From positions 1-45,805 of the forward strand of contig NZ_JAQIFT010000047.1 of the NCBI RefSeq assembly GCF_027857615.1: DNA of 45,805 nt, in the 5' to 3' direction. Under the pieces are notes generated by a model. The model worked only from the letters and a program-made list of their open reading frames with translations. It was not told the DNA's origin and did no database searches. Below are positions 39,596-45,805 of this stretch, piece by piece; the first letter of the stretch is position 1; every line of letters begins with the position of its first letter. Both the position numbers and the translations under genes were made by a program. Source of the DNA: Holtiella tumoricola (GTDB lineage: Bacteria; Bacillota; Clostridia; Lachnospirales; Cellulosilyticaceae).

Positions 39596-39931
39596 ATGAA
39601 TGAAAAAATGGTAGAAGCATTAAAAACAAACGTGTTAACACTTACGAAACCAATCTTTATTGATGGGAAAGAAGTAAAAGAGTTAATTTACGACTTTGAA
39701 AGTATGACTGCTAGAGACAAGTTAAATGTAGGTAAACGTATTAAATCAGATGGTATCCCGATATCTGTTGAAGAACTAGATACAGATTATCACATGTACT
39801 TATTTGCAGGTGCTGTTGTAAAAGCAAATCCAGAGATGGATATGTCAGATGTATTTAGATTAAGTGCAAAGGATATTCAAAAAGGCGCTAAGCTGGCAAG
39901 GAGTTTTTTCTACGTGAATTCGGAGGAATAA
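39596..39931 (+). CDS. Tail assembly chaperone, short form (P2 E-like)
   Basis: 111 aa. It is helical, with ELIYDFESMTARDKLNVGKR and DMSDVFRLSAKDIQKGAKLA, as in P2 E-type chaperones that coat the tape measure. ATG 39596 has AGGAGG upstream. Near its end a slippery T_TTT_TTC allows a -1 shift into the long form (next entry). Confidence 0.85.
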   Translation: MNEKMVEALKTNVLTLTKPIFIDGKEVKELIYDFESMTARDKLNVGKRIKSDGIPISVEELDTDYHMYLFAGAVVKANPEMDMSDVFRLSAKDIQKGAKLARSFFYVNSEE

Positions 39932-40095
39932 TTGGAGATGAGATTCTTCATAGGCAAATAGCTAGGGTAACGCTTAATACATCTACTTCTGCAGAACATT
40001 GCTACAATATGACTCTTATAGATTTTGTTGAGTTTTATAGATATCTAGTAGAGGAATCACAAGCTATGAGGAAGGAGGGAGAGAGTGGCAAGTAA
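39596..40095 (+). CDS. Tail assembly chaperone, -1 frameshift long form (E+E'-like)
   Basis: Slippery heptamer TTTTTTC at 39904-39910, with zero-frame codons AGT TTT TTC. A -1 shift there continues as LREFGGIIGDEILHRQIARV... to TAA 40093-40095, adding about 61 codons. That downstream frame has no start of its own and ends just inside the tape measure gene. The E/E' (G/GT) programmed -1 shift is conserved in contractile and non-contractile tail phages. Confidence 0.85.
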
Positions 40096-41944
40096 AAAAG
40101 AATTACAGGCATTAATTACTTTAGCTGGTAAAGTAGATCCTAGTTTGCAAAATGCATTATCTAAAGCAACTAAAGGAACTAAAGACCTTGGAGAGAGTAT
40201 GCAAGAATCATCAAAGCATGCGAGTAGACTTGGGGATATCATTAAGGGTTCTGTGATAGGTAACATGGTCTATGATGGTATAAGGACCGTAACGAACTAT
40301 GTTAAACAATTAGGAACACAAGCTTTAGAAACTGCAAGTAGCCTTATTGAAGTGCAAAACGTTGTAGATACTACATTCTCATCAAGTGCTATTCAAATTG
40401 ATGCTTGGTCAAAGACTACATTAAAGGCTTTTGGTATTACAGAGTTACAGGCTAAACAATGGTCTGGGAGTATGGGAGCAATGCTTAAGAGTAGTGGTAT
40501 AGCTGCTGATGATATGCTCATAATGTCTAAAACATTAGCTGAATTGGCTGGGGATTTTTCATCATTCTACAACCTATCTCATGAGGATGCTTGGAATAAG
40601 GTTAGAGCTGGTATGTCAGGGGAGACTGAACCACTCAAACAACTAGGTATTAATATGAGCGTAGCAAATCTAGAGGCATACGCTTTAGGAGAAGGCATTA
40701 AGAAGTCATATAAAGATATGACACAAGCAGAGCAAACGCTATTGAGATACAACTATTTATTAGAAATGTCTACAGATGCTCAAGGAGACTTTGCTAGAAC
40801 GTTAGATACATCTTGGGAGAATCAGAAAAGACTTCTTAAGAATAACATCATGGATAAGGCTAGTGCTGTATTAGCAAAATTCATACCACTATTGACAGAT
40901 TTAACAGCTAAAGCTAATGCTTTCGTAGAGCAAATTGATATAGACATGGTCATATTGAATATAGAAAATGGATTTAGATTAGCGGGAGATGCTGTTGGTT
41001 GGATGAAAGATAATATAGATTGGATTATACCAACAGGACTAACTTTAGCTGGTGTAATGACATCTATAAAAGCTATAAATATTATTAGGAGTATTTCAGA
41101 AACTGTTGCATGGGTAGGAAAACTTACATCTTTTACTAAATTACTAACCCTTGCTAAGATAAAGGATAAAGCAGAAACATTATATCTAATGGCTTTATAT
41201 TCAAAAGATGCTGTTGTAAAAGGCATAAGTACAGCAGGAACATGGGCAATGACAGCAGCTCAAGGTGCACTTAACGGGATTATGGCTATAGGTACAGGGA
41301 TAATGGGAGCTTTTGGAGCAGTATTAGCATTTGTCACATCTCCAATAGGTTTGGTTGTTTTAGGTATAGCGGCGCTGATAGCTGTAGGTGTAGCATTATG
41401 GAAAAACTGGGACACAGTTAAGGTCAAAGCGTTTGAGCTATGGGAAGGAATGAAGTCTGCATTTGGGGGAATAGGTGAATGGTTTGGTGGATTATGGGAG
41501 GGTGTAAAGGAAGGCTTTAAAGGATTTGTAAACTTTATTATAGGTGGAATTAATAGGATTCCAGAAGGTATTAATAAAATACAAATTAGCGTACCAGATT
41601 GGGTACCAGGCTTGGGTGGAAAGACATTAGGATTTAATATCCCTACAATTCCTACATTTGCAATGGGAGGGATTGCAACACAAGCATCTATATTTGGTGA
41701 AGCAGGTCCTGAAATGGCAATACCTTTAAAACGTACACCAAGATCTATTCATTTATTAAATCAAACAGCAGAATTTTTAGGTGTGAATAAATCGGTTACT
41801 GAAAAAGTGGCACAGAAGGTTGCAAATATCGTTATTAATGTTACAGGTGATACAAGTAAGCAATCTATATTAGATATTAAAGAAGCAGTGAAACAGGCAT
41901 TACAAGAATTAGAGTATGAAGAGGAGGTTGTAAGTTTTGGATAA
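40085..41944 (+). CDS. Tape measure protein
   Basis: 619 aa, start GTG 40085 with GGAGGGAGA upstream. The N-terminal coiled part with ALETASSLIEVQNVVDTTFS and a tape-measure-like MSKTLAELAGDFSSFYNLS lead to a hydrophobic middle (about 400-445). The C-terminal half has GGIATQASIFGEAGPEMAIP, the usual end of tape measure proteins. With roughly 1.5 angstrom per residue the predicted tail would be about 90 nm. Confidence 0.92.
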   Translation: MASKKELQALITLAGKVDPSLQNALSKATKGTKDLGESMQESSKHASRLGDIIKGSVIGNMVYDGIRTVTNYVKQLGTQALETASSLIEVQNVVDTTFSSSAIQIDAWSKTTLKAFGITELQAKQWSGSMGAMLKSSGIAADDMLIMSKTLAELAGDFSSFYNLSHEDAWNKVRAGMSGETEPLKQLGINMSVANLEAYALGEGIKKSYKDMTQAEQTLLRYNYLLEMSTDAQGDFARTLDTSWENQKRLLKNNIMDKASAVLAKFIPLLTDLTAKANAFVEQIDIDMVILNIENGFRLAGDAVGWMKDNIDWIIPTGLTLAGVMTSIKAINIIRSISETVAWVGKLTSFTKLLTLAKIKDKAETLYLMALYSKDAVVKGISTAGTWAMTAAQGALNGIMAIGTGIMGAFGAVLAFVTSPIGLVVLGIAALIAVGVALWKNWDTVKVKAFELWEGMKSAFGGIGEWFGGLWEGVKEGFKGFVNFIIGGINRIPEGINKIQISVPDWVPGLGGKTLGFNIPTIPTFAMGGIATQASIFGEAGPEMAIPLKRTPRSIHLLNQTAEFLGVNKSVTEKVAQKVANIVINVTGDTSKQSILDIKEAVKQALQELEYEEEVVSFG

Positions 41945-42146
41945 TTATATTGAGTACACTACAGTTGATGGTGATACTTTTGATATTATTGCTTTGGATA
42001 TGTACAATGATGAATTTAAATCACATCTAATTATTCAAGCTAACCCTTCATACGCTAAGATAATCACTTTTAAAGCGGGAGTAGTACTTAAGGTTCCAGT
42101 TGTTGAAGAGGATATTCCAGAAACACTCCCTCCTTGGAAGAGGTGA
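41937..42146 (+). CDS. Tail protein X-like (P2 gpX, LysM-like)
   Basis: 69 aa, TTG 41937 with GAGGAGG upstream. The pattern YTTVDGDTFDIIALDMYNDE...IIQANPSYAKIITFKAGVVL matches gpX-type LysM-like tail hub proteins. It overlaps the tape measure end by 8 bp. Confidence 0.82.
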   Translation: MDNYIEYTTVDGDTFDIIALDMYNDEFKSHLIIQANPSYAKIITFKAGVVLKVPVVEEDIPETLPPWKR

Positions 42147-42150
42147 AAAT

Positions 42151-43041
42151 ATGCAACTTATATATGAAGGAAAAGACATAGCATCGGAAGTAGATATTCA
42201 AACATGTAAAATACATGACTTATCAGGTGAAAAGTTTGATTCAGTTGAAATAATATTTAATAATCATAAGAATCAGTGGAGTTCCTGGAAGCCTGAAAAG
42301 AACCAGATGGTGCTAATTAAGCATGAAGGTTTCTCATCTGGACAAATGTATATCAATGGTATGCAACAATTAAGTGGATGTATTAAGATGATTTGTTTGC
42401 CTGTTAAGACTAAGGCTAAAGAAAAGCACACAAAGTCATGGGAGAACGTCACTTTAATGGAGCTACTAAATGAAATTGCTAATAAAAATGCACTAAAGCT
42501 TAAAACTTATAACATAAATAATTATAGATACCATAGGTTAACACAAGTTGAGGAGTCTGATTTTGTATTCATAAGTAAAAGATGCATGATTGAAGGTTAT
42601 GTGATGAAGATTACTAATAACTCATTAGTGGTATATGATGAAAAATTTATGGAAGCTCAACATCCTATTGAAATTCATGTGAGTGATGTTATTGGTGAAT
42701 TTAGATTTTATGATGGGTTAACAAAAACATATAGTGGAGCGAGAATAGGTGATTATATTTATCTGTGTGAAGATACAATAGGACCTATAATAAACTTAGA
42801 TATTGAAACAAATAGCATTGGTGAATCAGAGAGATTTGCAAAGAATGGTCTAAGATCAGTGAATAAGTACGAGAGTATTATGGAGTTTGATATCAAATTT
42901 AATCCTGGTATTGCAGCAGGATGCACAGTGGATTTAAATGGATTTGGATTGGCAGATAATAAATACTATGTATTTCAATGTACTCAAAACATAAGTTCTA
43001 ATTTGACTTCGCTTAAGTTAAGAACGATTCCAGGATGGTGA
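42151..43041 (+). CDS. Baseplate hub protein (P2 gpD-like, late control D)
   Basis: 296 aa, ATG 42151 with GAGGTG upstream. A gp27-like double barrel is suggested by SVEIIFNNHKNQWSSWKP, HTKSWENVTLMELLNEIANK and ESDFVFISKRCMIEGYVM. It forms the hub trimer at the tail tip and docks the spike. It follows gpX as in P2. Confidence 0.82.
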   Translation: MQLIYEGKDIASEVDIQTCKIHDLSGEKFDSVEIIFNNHKNQWSSWKPEKNQMVLIKHEGFSSGQMYINGMQQLSGCIKMICLPVKTKAKEKHTKSWENVTLMELLNEIANKNALKLKTYNINNYRYHRLTQVEESDFVFISKRCMIEGYVMKITNNSLVVYDEKFMEAQHPIEIHVSDVIGEFRFYDGLTKTYSGARIGDYIYLCEDTIGPIINLDIETNSIGESERFAKNGLRSVNKYESIMEFDIKFNPGIAAGCTVDLNGFGLADNKYYVFQCTQNISSNLTSLKLRTIPGW

Positions 43042-43044
43042 TTC

Positions 43045-43242
43045 ATGAATTTAAAAGGTGAAATATCGGTTATCAAAAATGATAAGGCAAAAGTATTTAT
43101 AAGAGAAAAAGGACTTTTAACAAATCTATTAGATGTTGCAGAGCACGTTGGCCCATTAAAAACAAATGATAAAGTAGTAGTATCATTTTATGGAAATACA
43201 TTTACAGATGGAATAATAAGTGCAAAGGTAAAGGAGGGCTAG
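43045..43242 (+). CDS. Small OB-fold baseplate protein (gpV-like, truncated)
   Basis: 65 aa. Beta-rich, LKGEISVIKNDKAKVFIREK...LLDVAEHVGPLKTNDKVVVS, in the OB-fold style of gpV/gp5 N-domains, but there is no C-terminal spike. It may be a separate OB adaptor. Position between gpD and gpU. Confidence 0.6.
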   Translation: MNLKGEISVIKNDKAKVFIREKGLLTNLLDVAEHVGPLKTNDKVVVSFYGNTFTDGIISAKVKEG

Positions 43243-43243
43243 A

Positions 43244-43783
43244 ATGTATTTAGCAATGTTTGGCCCTAAGGGATTTACAGTAAGTAGTGAAAAGGTAGTT
43301 ACATTTGATGAGTTTGGACTCGAATCAGGATTAGATACAGAAACACAAGAAAGTAAGGATAAGAAGCCTAGTACCTATATCAAAGGTGCTGGGCTTGATT
43401 CTTTTAGCATAAAGGTTAGGCTAGAAGCAGAATTAGGCATTAAGCCTCTTGAACAAATAGAATCATGGATGCAGGTTAAAGATGAAGCTAAAGCATATCC
43501 CTTTTTGATAAAAGGGAAGCCACTTATGAATACAAAGTGGATATTAAAAAATGTTTCTGTAAATGAAACAAACTTTGATGCAGCTGGTAACTTATTTAGT
43601 GCTACACTAACATTAAAATTTGAAGAATTTGTTAAGGCTGGTAGTAAAAAAGAAGAAAGTACAAGGAGGTCAAAAAAAACAAAAGCTGTAAAGAGCTCAA
43701 AGAGTACTAAGCAAAAAGATACTACGTCTGTTTATAACGTTCTTAGTCCATCTCAAAAAGCAGATTTAAATAGAATTAAATAG
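43244..43783 (+). CDS. Tail protein U-like (P2 gpU)
   Basis: 179 aa. YLAMFGPKGFTVSS, the IKVRLEAELGIKPLEQIESW region and LKNVSVNETNFDAAGNLFSA agree with GpU-type tail proteins that bind tube or hub. The C-terminus is a Lys/Ser-rich tail (KKEESTRRSKKTKA) that is longer than usual. Confidence 0.72.
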   Translation: MYLAMFGPKGFTVSSEKVVTFDEFGLESGLDTETQESKDKKPSTYIKGAGLDSFSIKVRLEAELGIKPLEQIESWMQVKDEAKAYPFLIKGKPLMNTKWILKNVSVNETNFDAAGNLFSATLTLKFEEFVKAGSKKEESTRRSKKTKAVKSSKSTKQKDTTSVYNVLSPSQKADLNRIK

Positions 43784-43795
43784 GGTGTGAGAAAG

Positions 43796-44101
43796 TTGTT
43801 ATATGAAATAGATACATTACAAAGAAATGCTTTGAATTGGAATGCAAAGGGTGTAGAGAGAAAACTACAAAATATAAGAACACTACTCAATACATGGAGA
43901 TATGAGGTAGCTTATGATAGGACTAAAGGATTAGATCCATCAATATTAGATTTACCTAAAGATGAAGCTATTGCGCTTTACATATCAGAAATATATCGGA
44001 TGATAGAGACATATGAAGAAGATGTAGTGATAAAGAGTGTTAAATTTATAAGTATTGATGAAGAGGGACATATGGCTTTTAAGGTGGTGGTTGAGATTTG
44101 A
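43796..44101 (+). CDS. Baseplate wedge protein (gpW/gp25-like)
   Basis: 101 aa from TTG 43796, which has AGGGTG eight bases upstream (GTG 43787 is inside it). The family pattern is RTLLNTWRYEVAYDRTKGLD, SEIYRMIETYEEDVVIKSVK. gp25-like proteins connect baseplate wedge to sheath. Its TGA overlaps the next gene's TTG. Confidence 0.82.
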   Translation: MLYEIDTLQRNALNWNAKGVERKLQNIRTLLNTWRYEVAYDRTKGLDPSILDLPKDEAIALYISEIYRMIETYEEDVVIKSVKFISIDEEGHMAFKVVVEI

Positions 44102-45210
44102 ATTTTGTAAAAGTAGATGCAAAACAATTATATAATGAAATACTAGTGCAGTTTCAACAAGCATTAGGAGAAGTACTTTATCCAGGAGATGAAAGACGTA
44201 TCTTTTTAGAGCAAGAAGTACAGCTTATAGTTGGTATCTATAATGCAATTAATGAAAGTGCTAAACAAAACTTACTTACCTATGCTAAAGGACAAGTTCT
44301 TGATGCTATAGGAATAGAATATGATACAAAACGCTTACAAGCTCAAAAGGCAATGTGTAGAGTAGAATTTAGATTATCTAGTGCTCAAATGCAGACAGTT
44401 CATATTCCTAAAGGAACTAGAGTTACACCAGATGGATTATTATTTTTTGAAACTCTTTCTGATACGTTTATTAGTGCAAATACTACATCATTAGAAGTAG
44501 ATGTAGTGGCAACTGTAGCAGGAGTGAATCATAATGGGTTTGCACCAGGACAGATAAAGACATTGGTTGATATGATTCCTTTTGTTGGGAGCGTATCAAA
44601 TATTACAACTAGCAGTGGTGGATCACAAGAGGAAGAGGATGATAATGGAGTAGATATTTGGAGTGGTTATAGAGAAAGAATTCGATTAGCAGCAGCTAAA
44701 ATATCTACAGCAGGACATGAGTTAGGTTATATCTATCATGCTAAAAGTGCAGATACAGATATTGATGATGTTATAGTAACTTCTCCTAGACCAGGAGAAA
44801 TACTAATAACAGCACTAATGAAAAATGGCCAGTTGCCATCAGAAACTATTATAGAAAGAATAAAGGAGTCTTGTAATAGCAAAAAGGCAAGACCAATGAC
44901 TGATAAAGTGAGTGTAGCAGCGCCTACAGTATCAGAATATAGTATTTCTTTAACTTATTACATTGCTTTAGATGATGCAGCGAGTGAAAACATTATAAAG
45001 GCTAAGGTTGTTGAGTCTGTAAATGAATATATTAAGTGGCAGGATTCTAAAATAGGCAGATCAGTTAATCCAGATTATTTAAAACAACTTATTTTAAATG
45101 CAGGAGCATATAAAGTTGATATTACATCACCTATATATACAGAAATTCAAGAGACACAAGTTCCTAAAGTGACGACTAAAAGTATTATTTATGGAGGATT
45201 GAAAGGATGA
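44098..45210 (+). CDS. Baseplate assembly protein J-like (P2 gpJ)
   Basis: 370 aa, TTG 44098. Gp47/gpJ hallmarks: YAKGQVLDAIGIEYDTKRLQ, IPKGTRVTPDGLLFFET, the VTSPRPGEILITAL region and DYLKQLILNAGAYKVDITSP near the end. It forms the wedge periphery of the baseplate. Confidence 0.9.
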   Translation: MNFVKVDAKQLYNEILVQFQQALGEVLYPGDERRIFLEQEVQLIVGIYNAINESAKQNLLTYAKGQVLDAIGIEYDTKRLQAQKAMCRVEFRLSSAQMQTVHIPKGTRVTPDGLLFFETLSDTFISANTTSLEVDVVATVAGVNHNGFAPGQIKTLVDMIPFVGSVSNITTSSGGSQEEEDDNGVDIWSGYRERIRLAAAKISTAGHELGYIYHAKSADTDIDDVIVTSPRPGEILITALMKNGQLPSETIIERIKESCNSKKARPMTDKVSVAAPTVSEYSISLTYYIALDDAASENIIKAKVVESVNEYIKWQDSKIGRSVNPDYLKQLILNAGAYKVDITSPIYTEIQETQVPKVTTKSIIYGGLKG

Positions 45211-45214
45211 TTTA

Positions 45215-45769
45215 ATGGAACTAGGTAATGTTAATGTACTCACATTGCAAACATCAGCAATGAAGCAGGATAAGACAACACAGGCAATGAGTTTAGTACT
45301 AACAGAGATATTAAATGAAATAGATATCGGTAGAAGTTTAATAAGGACACAACTAGAGGACTTATCAGAAGAAGTATTAGATACCATTGCAATAGAAAGA
45401 AATATATTTTGGTATGATGCTAATGCGAATGCAGATATCAAGAGAAATATCATCAGAAATTGCAATAAGGTATTCAGAACACTTGGTACTAACTATGCTA
45501 TAGAGCAAGTTATAGCAGACTATTTTGGAGATGGCCAAATAGAAGAATGGTATGAGTATGATGGACAACCTTATCATTTTAGAGTACTTACAACCAATAC
45601 GAAAGTAACAGGAGAACTTGCAGATCAATTTCATAAAGCAGTAGAAGCAGTAAAAAGGAAAAGTACACGACTTCATGAAGTATTAGTGATGATGAGTGCA
45701 AATCTAAATCTTTATTATGGGTTTGTAGTACATACCGGTGACAAAATAATCATTAGACAGGAGGGATGA
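45215..45769 (+). CDS. Tail protein I-like (P2 gpI)
   Basis: 184 aa. The pattern EVLDTIAIERNIFWYDANAN...RTLGTNYAIEQVIADYFGDG...YEYDGQPYHFRVLTTN fits the phage tail protein I (gp53-like) family that links baseplate to fibres. It follows gpJ by 4 nt. Confidence 0.88.
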   Translation: MELGNVNVLTLQTSAMKQDKTTQAMSLVLTEILNEIDIGRSLIRTQLEDLSEEVLDTIAIERNIFWYDANANADIKRNIIRNCNKVFRTLGTNYAIEQVIADYFGDGQIEEWYEYDGQPYHFRVLTTNTKVTGELADQFHKAVEAVKRKSTRLHEVLVMMSANLNLYYGFVVHTGDKIIIRQEG

Positions 45770-45770
45770 A

Positions 45771-45805
45771 ATGGCTTTTGGAAGTGTAGATTTTACAACA
45801 AGAGG
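45771..45805 (+). CDS. Probable tail fibre protein, start only
   Basis: ATG 45771 has GGAGGG upstream. Eleven codons (MAFGSVDFTTR) are visible before the window ends. Position after gpI suggests the gpH-type fibre. Confidence 0.5.
   Translation, partial: MAFGSVDFTTR

Noticed and set aside
1..45805. CRISPR array, tRNA or rRNA genes
   Set aside because: No regularly spaced repeats of CRISPR type, no cloverleaf with conserved T-loop and no rRNA-like segment were seen; a dedicated search was not possible.

Overview
The window is AT-rich, low-GC DNA from a spore-forming, Gram-positive clostridial bacterium. The evidence is an S-layer-homology surface protein, a YesM/YesN-type two-component pair beside carbohydrate-related genes, and dipicolinate synthase (spore) genes. 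A cellulolytic-type Lachnospiraceae host would fit, but that is inference.

Host part (1 to about 7757): the 3' end of a three-SLH-repeat surface protein; a DUF4965/DUF5127-type glutaminase-like or glycosidase-like gene; a convergent DUF1861 (five-bladed propeller) gene; an AraC-type response regulator with its sensor kinase; then, on the minus strand, dpaB (spoVFB) preceded by only the last ~35 codons of dpaA (spoVFA).

Prophage part (about 7757 to the right edge): a large serine recombinase sits immediately next to the truncated dpaA. A prophage or skin-like element has therefore integrated into dpaA; the 5' part of dpaA and the second att site must lie beyond the right edge. The order is: recombinase, ImmA-like peptidase and XRE repressor (minus strand); a divergent control region with four operator-like sites; Cro-like and ORF6N/ORF6C antirepressor genes; small membrane proteins; SbcC-like ATPase, RecT, MBL hydrolase, DnaD-like and DnaC-like replication proteins, and a RecU-like resolvase; a stand-alone Ntox21-type toxin domain; a small methyltransferase; a minus-strand island of small accessory (moron) genes, including a 19-aa hydrophobic peptide resembling a type I toxin; an ArpU-like late regulator; and three membrane or low-complexity accessory genes separated by repeat-rich DNA.

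The late operon (29274 to the end) is a hybrid. Its head module is lambda-like: Nu1-type TerS, GpA-type TerL, gpW-like, gpB portal, ClpP-like protease with an internal scaffold start, gpD, gpE, FII and Z. Its tail is P2-like and contractile: sheath, tube, a chaperone with a -1 frameshift, tape measure, then X, D, V, U, W/gp25, J, I and the start of a fibre gene. This predicts a myovirus-type virion.

The most interesting points are: (i) a phage with intact-looking structural genes splitting an essential spore gene, which predicts excision during sporulation; (ii) the free-standing Ntox21 toxin domain; (iii) the 19-aa hydrophobic peptide flanked by an 11-bp inverted repeat; (iv) two copies of a pyrimidine-tract plus 21-bp iteron cassette around accessory genes; (v) a GC-rich candidate cos stem upstream of terS.
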